Shown here: positions 20,715-32,049 of the stretch, in pieces
How positions within the stretch are numbered: the stretch's first letter is position 1
Layout of the letters: every line of letters begins with the position of its first letter
Origin: Adenophora triphylla var. japonica
Lineage: Eukaryota > Streptophyta > Magnoliopsida > Asterales > Campanulaceae
DNA length: 64,000 bases
Direction: 5' to 3'
NCBI GenBank assembly: GCA_022495995.1
Contig: JAFEMH010002083.1
Coordinates: forward strand, 124,001-188,000
Position numbers and translations under genes: made by a program
Notes under the pieces: model-generated
Database searches by the model: none
The model's input: only the letters and a program-made list of their open reading frames with translations
What the model was told of the DNA's origin: nothing

Positions 20715-23451
20715 AGAAGATGAAGCTCCGAGAAGAAATCTACACTTACCACTTTGGGGCTAAAACTATCCTCTCCCTTTCTCCTTTGATAGAAGTAGAT
20801 TAGGTTTTAAATTTCCAAGTATGAAATCGAAGAGTCGTTCTGTCTTTCTAGTACTTCTCACCTCCTCTAGTTTGTGTCATCTAAACTATTGAGTCTGTTT
20901 CAAGTTCTTCGATTAATCAAAGTAATTTTCTTTTCCTAAACACTTTCCCTAAGGTTGTTCTACCTCATAAGTATCATTTAATTCATGCAAAATAATGGAC
21001 CCTTCATTCCCTAAATCATCACAAAAAATAGAGACTTCTAAGCGAGTTTAAGAAGAAATTTATCCTTAGGAAGCTTAAGGGTTAAACATTCCCCTACTGA
21101 AAGTCAAAGGTCAACAAACGAAGAAAGCCAAAAGTGATGCTGTCAACCTTCATTCCAAGAAGAGTGGGGCTACTCAATTCAAAGATTTGAGAGTATAAAA
21201 AAAAAACTCTCAAGCTTTCATCACCCCCACAACAAAGGTGAAACTTCAAGTCCATGAAGAACTCTCCCACAAACAAGAGGAGTCAAGTGGCACCAACAAA
21301 ATAAATGAAGCTTACTCAAACTCCTCTTATAACAAGTGAAGAAGACTTTCAGTATCAAGAAAAATGTTTACCCTTAAGTCATGCTAATGATTGACTTTCT
21401 TCTCAAACTTATTTAGAAATTTCTAGATGATGCACGGTTCATTAAAAGGTAGAACAACTTTTCTAGATCCTTAAGCCAAGTAAGGTTTCTCATTGAGTCT
21501 AGGGGCTTCCTGTTAGTCACTCTCATACACACTCTTGAAATCCAAGCATCAAAATTGGGGCTTCCTAACCATTCCTCCCCCAGTCAATCTCTACTTCAAC
21601 TCTTCAAAATAATCAAATATGCATTAGGAGCTTTCCTCTTTGCTTCTCACTCTCATCATTAGAGAATACACCTCTCCAAAGAGTCAATTCTTGGATCACT
21701 TTCCAAAGAATAGAGTCCATCTCTCCTCAACCAACTTGAGATCTCATCTCTCTCTCCTCAATAAGATTCTCTCCTCTGAGTTCTCTTCGAGTTAACATAC
21801 TACTTTAAAAAAAAATGAAAAAAGATGCAAAAGAGATGCCCGCTAGATTGAAAACCCGAAAGGGTGGTCTAGGCAAAAACCAGGGTGCGTCACTAAGAAA
21901 AAAAAATCAAGGAGAAATGGAGACTATTCTTCAATCTTCTTCATCGGACATCATTCAATCCTCTTCAAATCAAATCAACAAGGAGAGTCTTCTTCGATCT
22001 TCTTCAAATCAAGAGAGCAGACTCACAAGCCTGTTCACAAAGTCATCTACCACTTGCAAGCAACTTGGCGCTTGAGACAGCAAAGGGCCTTGGACATAGA
22101 ACCATTACGACAGTCGACAAATTTGTAGTCGTTTGCCTCCTAGAGACACGACTCAAGGGAGAACTAAGAATGAAGATTTGCAATAGGCCTAGATGTGTTC
22201 ACAGAAGGTTACTCATCGAAATTCTACAACAATGAAGAAACCGTACGGTACTCTCGCACAAGATAGCCTCGCTGACTAGCAACAGATTCTGCAAATCCTG
22301 ATTTGGTCCCAACTTGTCAAACACAAGTTCACTCATACAGTTCACCTATCTCAAATATAAATCCATACAAATGTCCCTACATATCTGTACACCATATACT
22401 CAAACATAAACTCACCACCAAAATGACCGACCGGCCATTTACACGAACTGACGTAAGCACCACCACGTAAGTCCAGTTAAACAACTAAAATCTGAAAAAA
22501 TCTACTTGGAATCTTTATATGCTGACAGGTACAAAAAGGTAAGAATCTTTCCGGTCCATCCGAGCCCAATATGCATCTATCCTTGCATTACAGGAGCCGA
22601 CAGAACCTCCACCTCAACCGACAACTTCAAGTCCGTAACCTCGGCAACACCTTCAAAGTCTGTGATGGCAGCAAACTTCAAGTCCGTAACCTCGGCAACA
22701 CCTTCAAAGTCTATGACGGCAGAAAACTTCAAGTCCGTGACCTCGGCAACAACTTCAAAGTCTGTGACGCCAGCAAACTTCAAGTTTGTGACGGCAGAAA
22801 ACTTCAAGTCTGTGACCTCGGCAACTTCAACAAAGTCTGCGACCGCAGCAAACTTCAAGTCCGTCACCTCGCCAACATCAACAAAGTCTGTGACGGCAGC
22901 AAACTTCAAGTCCGTAACCTCGGCAACACCTTCAAAGTCTGTGACGGCAGCAAACTTCAAGTTCGTGACCTCGGCAACAACTTCAAAGTCAGTGACGGCA
23001 GCAAACTTCAAGTCCGTGACCTCGGCAACAACTTCAAAGTCTGTGATGGCAGCAAACTTCAAGTCTGTGACCTCGGCAATCGCAATAAAGTCTGTGACGG
23101 CAGCAACGACAACAAAGTCCGTGACCTCGGCAATAACGGCAACGTCAGTAACCTCGGGTGGTGCACTTCAACAACTTCATCAACAAACAGGTATCTTCGG
23201 AATTGGGTCAAGTCTTTGATTCCTCAGTATGATTTTACCTTTTCAAAAAAAAATCCCACTTCGATTTTCAAAAATGCTTTTCAAAATACCTAAAATAGCC
23301 TTTTTAGTGTTTTGGAGTCGAACTACGTTTGGTCTGATTCTCTCTTAGAGATACGTAGGCAGCCGTACGGCACGATCATCCCAATGTTTTGAATGATGTC
23401 TTTTATATCGACGACATGACTTCTTTCATAAGTCTTGTCGCCGAGGGGCTC
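20715..23451. other. 3' internal region of the gag-only element, no pol
   Basis: From 13 bp past the gag stop to the right LTR there is no protease, reverse transcriptase, RNase H or integrase. It is a near copy of 14132-16837. Features are GAAG-rich stretches, a C/T-rich region near 21700, the 51-bp repeats, a GAACTACG...ATACGTAGGCAGCC motif near 23313-23365, and the polypurine-like CCGAGGGGCTC next to the LTR. Confidence 0.75.
22623..23152. repeat. 51-bp tandem repeat, right copy
   Basis: The same array as at 16033-16535, with one extra partial unit and scattered substitutions. All three frames noted for the left copy stay open (161-240 codons). Confidence 0.8.
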
Positions 23452-24051
23452 TGTAGACACCCCATTCTGAACCAATAATTCATGATTACACTACTCTTCA
23501 TCTTTCTTTTATGTTTTGATGAAAGCTGTAAGTACCCAAATCCGGATCGTCCAAATCCATCAGAAAGTTAACCGAAATCCGTTAACTGGCCCGCTCCAGG
23601 TTAACCGGAACTCGTTAAACTCCCCGTTGCCGTGCCAACGAGACGTCCCGGGACTGCCCCGTGCATCCCGACGTCGAACCGTACTTAGCACGTGACATCT
23701 CACGTAAAAGTATGGCTTTCCCTGAAAAATGCATTTTCCGGCACTTTCCGGGGGCGTTTCGGACATTTCCCGGACTGTTATTTTAAAAAACGGACAAAAC
23801 CGGGACCGGGGAACAATCTTCCACCTCAGCTGGTGACTCAGAGGGCACGTGGCAGCCATGCCACCTCCCTCTAGTCACCCTTCAATCAATTTCAAAGGGA
23901 AAAGACCAAAATGCCCCTGGTTTGCAAGCCAAGTCCACGGACTCACCGTGCACTTTTCCCGAAATTGCCCGGCAAATCCCCAGTTTCCAAAAATCCCAAA
24001 ACCCCACGAAATTCAGTCCAAGTCAGTGGGACTCCTGCGCAATTTTCACCC

Positions 24052-24060
24052 TATAAATAG
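24052..24060 (+). promoter_or_regulatory. TATA box of the solo LTR
   Basis: TATAAATAG in a CACCCTATAAATAGAAG context, typical of a plant promoter. Confidence 0.55.
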
Positions 24061-24484
24061 AAGTTCTTGTCGAAAGGCTGATGAGAGGAATTTTTACACC
24101 AAAAATCACCACGCCCACGGTCCAAGCGGTTTCACCCCTCCCGAGCTCCCGTTCTGTCTCGATTCGCGTGAAACCTTCGTATTTCGATCAAATACGCACC
24201 CTACAACTTCGAAACAACCTTTCGAATCACTTTCCGTGTCCCGTACACACCTCCCGAGCCAAAGGAGTCGACCCTAGCCATAGGTATAACTCCCTCTCTC
24301 TAAATCTCCCGTTCCATCTCGGTTTACGCGCCAGTCGCTATAACTGTTTCGAACGTCGTTATCAAAATGTAGACGCCTCCGTCTAACGGGGTCTGATACG
24401 TTTTAGCCCCTCGATCCTCTTCTCTTTCCGTAAGAGAAGTAATCACGGGTTAAAACGGCGTTCCGACCCCGTTCCGTTTACTTT

Positions 24485-24680
24485 CATGTCATTTACAATT
24501 CCGAGCCGTTTGGCCTCGTTGATCGTCATTTACAATTCCGAGCCGTTTGGCCTCGTTGATCTTCATTTACAATTCCGAGCCGTTTGGCCTCGTTGATCGT
24601 CATTTACGAATCCGGATCGTTTGATTCCGTTGACACCGCTTTAAATACTGTCATTTACAAGTCCGATCCGTTTGGATTGT
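24485..24680. repeat. ~37-bp tandem repeat inside the solo LTR
   Basis: Units begin GTCATTTACAATTCCGAGCC and continue with GTTTGGCCTCGTTGATC. Three are near identical, with more diverged units on the right. The related LTR has a cognate array at 39170-39420 (CCGTCTGAACCGTTTGGTTC). Confidence 0.75.
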
Positions 24681-24984
24681 GATAGTATTTACTTTTCAAA
24701 GTCCGAGTCGCAACCCGATTCGTTGATCGCATATCATTTAATACGTATTTTTCCCGTAAAAATCGTTAACAATGTAATGCCCGATTCAAAACCGGAGTTC
24801 GACCTTCGAACTCTCTTTCAAAACGCGCGAAATGACGTTTGGCATCCAAACGCTCATCTTCAAACTTAAAAGCCGCCATTTGACGTTCAAAAATCATTTA
24901 ATACGCTTTTTCCCGTAAAAATCGTTAACAATGACTCGTCTGGTTCAAAACCGGAGTTCGTCCTTCGAACTCTCTGTCAAAAAG

Positions 24985-25175
24985 CTCAAAATCGACGTTT
25001 GCCACGCAAACGGTCATTTCAAGCTCAAAATCGACGTTTGCCACGCAAACGCTCATTTCAAACTCAAAATCGACGTTTGCCACGCAAACGGTCATTTCAA
25101 GCTCAAAATCGACGTTTGCCACGCAAACGCTCATTTCAAACTCAAACCGACGTTTGTCATTCAAACGCTCGTCCT
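24985..25175. repeat. 39-bp tandem repeat inside the solo LTR
   Basis: About five units of AAAATCGACGTTTGCCACGC followed by AAACGCTCATTTCAAGCTC. Because 39 is a multiple of three, overlapping frames stay open on both strands; the plus strand repeats KIDVCHANGHFKL. A protein is unlikely. A (CA)n run follows at 25246-25269. Confidence 0.8.
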
Positions 25176-26630
25176 TTCAAAAGTCACCTAATCAACGTTT
25201 GTCATTCAAACCAAGATTAAGCTTGTCATTCAAGCCCCCATTTCAAAACACACACACACACACACACACGATTTCGAGAAAGGTAGAAAGACTCGTCATG
25301 CGAGGCGTTTGAGGCGATCTCGTCATACTCTACCCGAAACGTAACCCGACCTCCGAACCTAACAATCTCGGTACAAAAAGCTTTTTACTCGTTTTTCTTT
25401 GCCAATAAAAATGATCCCCTTTTTCAAAAAGCCTTTTCCTAAGTTTTTGCTACCAATAAAAACGACACCTTTTCACAAAAGCCGTTTCTCAACGTTTTGG
25501 GCTCAAAATACAAAAACCGCGTGGCGACTCCTCATTTTGTTCCTTCCCATGAAGCGAGGTCTCAGACACCAACGCCCCTCCGCGAAAGACAACCGCCTTT
25601 TCCGCGCCCCCCGCCCGCGCGCGAAAAAGATCGGGTAATTTCAAAAGCATATCAGTTTCGTCATGTTTCGTTAAGTTTCTAACTAACCTCGTTAGTTTTG
25701 GACTTAACTGACTAACGGAATAAATGAAGAGGACAAAATAGTCAATCGATTAGTTGTCTCGCACGAGACATACGTGTCTCGCGCAAGACAAACCCTCTAC
25801 AGGATATGCAAAATCACTCTCCTTCTCCGTTTCAAACTCTTTTCTAGATAAAACCTTATCAATCCGGTCATCCAATGGTGATTGAGTTTCAGAACCTTCC
25901 TTGAGTCTCCTAATCTTGGTGACCACTTAATCCATCCACCTCTTAAACCCCTATAAATACTTGGAGACTTTCAGTATTTTGGAGGTCCCCGATCCACGAT
26001 CGAAAACACGCAACACACACATTTTGTTGGTTTCTCCCCCTGAAAGATTCCTACAAAATACCCTAAAATCACCTAAAGTTTGTTTGTCAACTTTTTTGAT
26101 CAACAAACATCAAAAGCCCGAATCAAGAATTGAGGCGAAGCTCTGTCCGCATCAAGATTTGACTCTCATATTGAGTCGAAACTCTGTCCAAATCACTTCT
26201 CGACCGAAAAGACATCTTAGAACCACGTTCTAAATCAAATACTCCCTAAACGCTATGTAAATTCCTATACTTTTATTCTTCTTCTCAATCTCTCTCCATT
26301 GGCTTTTAGAGTGGTGTAATCCCAACAAAAGGATTAGCCTAGAGTCCCTTCAATCCATGGAGGTGATCTCGAAGCATATAATCCGACATTCCTAATCAAG
26401 AAATTGATTAGGGTTTTCTTGTTCTTATTTATTGAAAAGATTGATAATACTCAATTGGCAAGATCGATCTCTGGATTGGGTGGAATGGATGCTTCTTGAC
26501 CTACCCATTCCATAACTTAACCCCCAAACCCTCAAATCTCTTTAAAGTTAAAAAGGTTTTTCTTATTGTTTTCCTAAATAAATGATAAGTGGCGACTCCT
26601 AGATGTTAAAAATTCACGCATCGCTACATA

Positions 26631-27328
26631 AGGCAACCATTACTGAGCTGGACAAAATTTTGAATGAGCTTGGAGAGAAGATCTTGCAAAGCTATTGAGA
26701 AGGATCTTGGAGAATTAAGCTCAAAATTTCTTACCCTTCTTAACTCCAGACCGCAGCAGTCTCAGCAAAGCCAAACCGCTGAGATCCAAACCGCTCTGGC
26801 CTCTATTCGTGAAGAAATTTTGGAGCAGATTGATCTTTTCAAAGTGGATTCAAAGGTAAATCTAGACAGTTTGGGAGATGTTGTGAAGGCCAAGCTAAAT
26901 GAAATCCAAGATGAGTTTACCGACCGCTTGGACAACTTGAAGACTGGATTTAATTCCAAGATTGAACAGAAATCCATAACCTCAAATTCTCATTGAAGGT
27001 TACCATTAATCTTGAACCAATGGAGCAAGCAATCCAAACCCAAACCGCAACTGTTCAAGAGGAAATTCATACAATATTCAATTCCCTCTACTCCTCCATC
27101 CATGTTCAGCTAGATGACATCAAGGAAAATTTGGTTGAAAATACCAAAGCGGTTGGTGCCACCAATTCAACATCAGCCCACTCTGTCAATGCTTTGAAGG
27201 CTGTGGAATCAACCCTCACCAGGATTGCTGAAGAAGTTAGAAGAATGAGGAAGGAAATGGCCCCTGATCAATCTGCAGCAGGACCGCGTGGAGCTGAGCA
27301 TGAAGTGAACAAACCGCGTCGTCATTGA
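26631..27328 (+). pseudogene. Coiled-coil 3' ORF of a Sire-like copia element
   Basis: Predicted coiled-coil sequence rich in Glu, Lys, Leu and Gln extends over two overlapping frames (26664-26996 and 26993-27328). A short upstream piece (ITELDKILNELGEKI) lies in a third frame, so at least two frameshifts exist. The last frame ends EEVRRMRKEMAPD...KPRRH. It is followed by ~520 bp of non-coding DNA, a polypurine tract and an LTR beginning TGTTGG. An extra coiled-coil ORF between pol and the 3' LTR is known in Sire-lineage copia elements, sometimes called env-like. No membrane segment is visible here. The left side is cut at the end of the gypsy LTR. Confidence 0.6.
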
Positions 27329-27835
27329 ACCGCTCCTTCCTTGTAATTTTTGAACTTCTTTTGTAAGTTGGACCGCTCTCCTTGTATTTTCTTTGTCCAA
27401 CTTGTTTTGATTTTTTTGTAACCTTGTAATTTTCCTTCATTACTGTATCTGTAATCACTTAAGGAATTAATGAAAATTGCATCATGGTTCCAAAACCTTG
27501 TTCATATCAAACTGCTTGTTTGTAGAACAATGAAACCGCTTATGGTTTTAAACATCATTTAAATATTTTCTAACTTAAAATCATTCTTTTGAAATGATGT
27601 TTAAACATTCAGTTTAAACTGCACTTTATACTCAAACTCATATTTTTCAAGTGCACTGAATGCATTTCTATACCTTTCAAGATGTAAGTTTTCAATCTTT
27701 CAAATAGTATAGAAATCTATAGCTAAAGCTAGTGTGTGCATTGACTTGGGACATGAATTACCATGTTAAATCTTATGGACATGTTTTACCAAGTACAATA
27801 TTTGCTTTTGCTGTAGTAGGTAATGGCATCAATCA

Positions 27836-27848
27836 AATAGGGGGAGAT
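27836..27848 (+). other. Polypurine tract of the Sire-like copia element
   Basis: AATAGGGGGAGAT directly precedes the TGTTGGG start of the LTR; this is the typical plus-strand priming site of copia elements. Confidence 0.7.
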
Positions 27849-29379
27849 TGTTGGGTATGCATACTTTTAACCCTCCTAGATTAGCTTAAGATTTTATTGA
27901 TACCATAACCTCCTGTCTATTTTAAGGACTTTAGGCCCATATGTAATGAAGCTTAAACTTCAATTTTTTAGCTAAGTCCATTTTATAGAATAGGTTAAAT
28001 TAGGCTTGAAGACTGGCACAAGACTCACTGGATCTGAGGATGCAGTTCAGAGTTTCAGACCGCTTTGTCAAATCTCCACACGGAACCGCTTCATGCAAAT
28101 CGCTTGTTGGAATTCTTGTCTGAAACCGCTCTTGAACTCTTATGTGAAAACCGCAGTGTGAACCGCTCCATGCAAACTGCTTTGCAGTTTCAACCTTAAG
28201 ATCACACTGATAGAAATCCTCCACTGGTGAAACCGCCTCTACTCAGAACCGCTTGTACACCAGGATCGCTCCAATGATTGAAGACTTTAAGTGAACCACA
28301 TTTGACCGTTGGAATCCACGTCAGCAATATCAAATGTCAACCACCATATCTTGTCACGTGACTACTTTTCAGACAAGATCTGCAAGGATCTTGAAAAGGT
28401 GACAGATGTCCTAACCACCTTAATTGCAGCTGAGGTCTGATCAGCTTTACCTGCAACTGCTGTACCTAAGGACAAAAGTGGTTACTGTGGATTAATGGGA
28501 AAGCATCGATGCGATCCTTGCAGCAGTTTGTGTCCAACGGCTATATCCTTGATGCTTGGGTATAAATACCCCCAATCTTCACCATTTGAAGATTGCTTGA
28601 GAAACTGATTTGCTGTGAGTTCATAAGAAGCTGAAGCTCTGCCCAGAAATTATTCAACCCTTTGAATCTTCATCTTATACTTCAAGAAATATATCCCAGT
28701 CCAGAAATTAAGCCTTAACACCATCAAGAATCATTGTGCTCTACATCTCTTAGATTCAAAGAGCCTTGATCTTGTATATACACACACACACCTCACTTGT
28801 TTAATCACACAGATTAATCATTTGAGATACACTGGTTATAGTCTAGGATTTGTTCTTCATAGAAAATATTTTAGATCTGATTATTACTCATTGTACTTTA
28901 TAATCTCTCATATACTCAATATAAAATCTCTCTTAGAAAATCCAAGACTAACCATCTTGGTAGTGGACGTAGATCGTTTATCGATTGAACCACTCCAAAT
29001 ATTGTGTTCTTATATTTCTGCATTCATTATTCCTTGTGCTTACTAATTATTTATCTCTATCTCTGTATGATCTTATTTAGTAGTTATCCATTACTAAGAA
29101 TTGTTTTTGGAGTTAACATTGTCAAAACCTCACTTTGTTTGTAGTCTGCTCACAAAACTGCACTAAAACCGCTCTGCAAAATCGCCTCTCCAAAACTGAT
29201 TTGTAACTCTATTATTCTGCTGTGCATTTTACAACTCTACTTGCAGTTTCTCATTAACTGTAAGAGGTTTCGTAAGCTTAGAGGTTTAGTTTTTAAAAGA
29301 GGGAGAAAATTTTGTAACAGCTATTCACCCCCATCCCTCTAGCTGTTTTTCACCCTTGTTGCCACCTTTGGGACCAACA
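27849..29379 (+). mobile_element. LTR of a Sire-like copia element
   Basis: Starts TGTTGGGTATGCATAC and ends ...TTTGGGACCAACA, with the perfect TGTTGG/CCAACA short inverted repeat of copia LTRs. The 1531-bp length fits the Sire group. Words CCGCT and AACCGC recur throughout its 5' half. TATAAATA is at 28561. No tRNA-Met primer-binding site follows the right end, so it is the 3' LTR of the upstream remnant. Confidence 0.85.
28561..28568 (+). promoter_or_regulatory. TATA box of the copia LTR
   Basis: TATAAATA in TTGGGTATAAATACCCCCAA; the surrounding bases form a short palindrome (GGGTATAAATACCC). Confidence 0.6.
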
Positions 29380-29394
29380 CCTACCTCCTCACAT

Positions 29395-30276
29395 CCTATT
29401 TTGATTAAATGTGTAAACTATGGAGATTTCGGTCACAAGGCTTATGAATGCTTCTTGAAGCACATATCTGGACCAACTGAGCCACAAAGCTCAAGTGGTG
29501 GCCAGGTATGGCTGCCAAATGGGAACTAACTCTTTGGATCAAAAGAATAAGGGGACCATAAGCTTAATGTTTTATTTCAGGTACGCTTAATGGCCTCAAC
29601 TGATACAAGGACATTTGGATCTTGGACAGTGGATGCTCAAGGCATATGACTGGCCGTGCAGATCTCCTTGCAGATATTGAAGAAGCATCAGGTGCTCTAG
29701 TTGTCTTTGGTGACAATGCTAAGGGTAAAATTGTTGGTCGTGGATAGCAGATATACCTTGGTTGTTGTAGATGATTATTCATGATATACTTGGGTGGAAA
29801 CTTTCAGCTCCAAAGATGACACTTATGGAGTTGCCACCAAGATTTTCCGTCTACTACAAACATAAAAGGAAAGTGACATCATCAAAATGGAGTTCAGTAC
29901 TGTGATGATCACGAAATTGATCATAACTTCTCATTTGCTGGAACACCATAACAAAATGGAGTTGTTGAGAGAAAGAATAGAACCTTGATTGAGGCTGGCA
30001 AAACTATGATATCTGAAGTAAGGCTACCCAAGTACTTTTGGGCAAAATTTGATAGTTCCTCAGTTTCCTCAGTTCCTACGGTCAGATTTTTCGATATGCA
30101 AAACTATGATATCTGAAGCAAGGCTACCCAAGAATAGAACCTTGATCGAGGTAAATTTGATGAAAAGGCCGATGAATGTATCTTTATTGGTTATACCAAA
30201 CACAGTAAGGTTTTCAGAATATTCAATAAACGTCTGTTGAAAATTGTTGAATCTATTCATGTTACATTTACGGAAG
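29395..30276 (+). pseudogene. Scrambled copia gag-pol remnant
   Basis: Fragments occur in normal order but many frames. These are a zinc-knuckle-like CVNYGDFGHKAYEC, the protease/pre-integrase motif WILDSGCSRHMTG with VVFGDNAKGKIVGRG, integrase core pieces (RYTLVVVDDYS, a degenerate QNGVVERKNRTL-type block, KTMISEVRLPKYFWA), and the integrase-RT linker FDEKADECIFIGYTKHSK. Large internal parts are missing and there are several stops. Near 29960-30140 pieces are duplicated and reordered. It is a dead copy next to the copia LTR, and shares no frame with the gypsy gag that follows. Confidence 0.8.
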
Positions 30277-30326
30277 CGTCAGATAGTTCCTCAGTTTCCT
30301 CAGTTCCTACGGTCAGATTTTTCGAT

Positions 30327-32049
30327 ATGTCAGACTCGCCGAGAAATTGTGACGGGAACGGAACCCCGCCACCGGTAAACGACATGACGTTGGAAGAAGC
30401 CATCAGGGTATGTGAGGTTCACAAGAAACAGAAAGAAGATCAACAGAACTTCGTGATATAGCTCCTGAATGAGCGAGGTATAACAGCTATCCCCCGGTCA
30501 GATGGTACCTTTGACTTAATCGAGGACGACGATCCTCCCCGATCAGCTCCCCAAGCCTTCAACCAAGTTCCTTCGCCTTTGAACTACAGAAATCCTTTGA
30601 TCCAAGGAAACAGCCGACCGAGGCTTCATATTGCCACTTCCCAAGGCACCCCTGTCATATACGGTCAAGCCGGTTCTGCCCCCTTCACATAATACAATCA
30701 GCGCAATGCTGGACCCTCTCAAACAGAGCCAAATATCCTCCAGTATTCTCCCGGGTTCAACCCGTTACCCATATACGAGCCTCAGAATAACGGGATTAAA
30801 CCCCGATTTAACCAAGAAAAACCTCCCACATATCCAAATATCTCAAGCCTGCCACCTTCAATCACTGCCTCTCTGATCGCAGCACCAGGCACCGAGCCTC
30901 AAAGCCTACCATTGGATCCAGCCCTGGCCTAGATGATCGAACAAATGAAGGAAATGAAAGCCAACATGGGCAACTCCAGGAAAGAGACACTCAAATCTAT
31001 AGATCCGGGAATGGTCATGCCTCTTCTCACCAAGTTCATAATGTCGGAGATGGACAGATTCTATGGAACTGAATGCCCTCAAACTCATGTTAACACTTAC
31101 GTCCTCAGCATGAGAGCAAAAGGGGCCACCCTCCAACAAATGGCCGACCATTTCCAGCACACTCTCAAGAGTTCAGCGCTACGGTTGTTCCTAAGGGTTA
31201 AGCCCGAAGACCACCACACTTGGGACCAGATCAGCAACATCTTCCTTGAACGGTACCAGTCCAACCTGGAATGGGAAACAAATCGTGAAGACTTAATCAC
31301 CACCGAACAGAAGGTAGATGAAAGTGTTGGGGAGTTCTACAAAAGATGGAGATGGAAACTTTCCAAAATCATGGAACCCCTCTCCAAAGACAAATAGATG
31401 AGGATCTTCAAGTCTTGCTTGAGACCGAAAATCATGGAACCCCTCTCCAAAGACGAATAGATGAGGATCTTCAAGTCTTGCTTGAGACCGTCCATAAGAA
31501 CGCTCATCAGCCATCACTTCTATCCAGATCTTCGTGCCATGGTCAACGCAAGCTCCCAATTCGAGAAAGACTTGAAATAAAAGTCGGCCCCGAGTCCTGC
31601 CCCTTCTTATCACTACACGGCAGCCCCGCCCAATCCAATATATGCCCCCAAACGAAGGGAGGGAGGTTACCGGAGCAGTCCATTACATTCAGAATGGAGC
31701 ACTATAAAGAAGCGGTGGTCCCCCGAAACAATGACAGCACTATGATAATTTTGGAATGCCCCTGAGCGAGGTATTCGATCGTGTAGTAAAGCAAGGTCTC
31801 CTCGCACCTATGGAAAATTACCATCCCAAATTCCCCAATGCCAACTGGGATGAATCCAAGCATTTTGCTTTTCACAAATACCACGGTCATGCAACAGACA
31901 ACTGCACAGTTTTGAGGAAAGCAATTCAAGGATTGATTGAAGAAGGAATGTTGGAGTGCCCCCGCGGCCCCAATACAGTCAGAAATCTACTCCCCAGGAA
32001 TAATGGGGTGAACATGGTGGCATTTGGACAAAATCGCATGCATAGATGA
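30327..32049 (+). pseudogene. gag: Gag of a second Tat/Ogre-like element, degenerate
   Basis: The ATG at 30327 begins MSDSPRNCDGNG followed by LEEAIRVCEVHKKQKED. In-frame stops lie near 30459 and 30690. The Retrotrans_gag core is in 30933-31397 (KFIMSEMDRFYGTECPQTHV, FLRVKPEDHHTWDQI, NREDLITTEQKVDESVGEFY). A ~63-bp tandem duplication at 31362-31490 breaks the frame. The C-terminal signature FAFHKYHGHATDNCTVLRK is in the frame 31756-32049 and matches the knuckle-like motif of the first element. At least four lesions make it non-functional. It is the 5'-most recognisable part of the element ending at the LTR at 38279. Confidence 0.82.
31362..31490 (+). repeat. 63-bp tandem duplication inside gag
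   Basis: Two adjacent copies of a segment starting AAAATCATGGAACCCCTCTC and ending GTCTTGCTTGAGACCG, differing at one site (GACAAATAG / GACGAATAG). Near identity suggests it arose recently. Confidence 0.85.

Larger units (their letters stand above)
23527..25643 (+). mobile_element. Solo LTR, second gypsy family
   Basis: Starts TGTAAGTACCCAAATCCGG and ends ...CGGGTAATTTCA. The 5-bp duplication AAAGC (23522-23526 and 25644-25648) marks a true insertion, and the missing internal region marks LTR-LTR recombination. It shares its first 20 or so bases and a GTGGCGACTCCTC word near the end with the LTR at 38279, so both belong to one family. A TATAAATAG box lies at 24052. Confidence 0.92.
23452..26628 (+). 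mobile_element. 3' LTR of the Tat/Ogre-like element, split by a solo LTR
   Basis: TGTAGACACCCCATTCTG to CATCGCTACA, matching the 5' LTR. The parts 23452-23526 and 25649-26628 flank a complete foreign LTR with an AAAGC duplication. After removing it, 1055 bp remain. No 5-bp duplication pairs the right end (next bases TAAGG) with the left side, because the left copy is truncated. Confidence 0.87.

Noticed and set aside
23692..24386. Frames in the solo LTR (up to 142 codons)
   Set aside because: They lie around the TATA box and leader of an LTR; no retroelement protein motif is present.
31293..31613. 106-residue minus-strand frame
   Set aside because: Antisense shadow of a tandemly duplicated gag segment.
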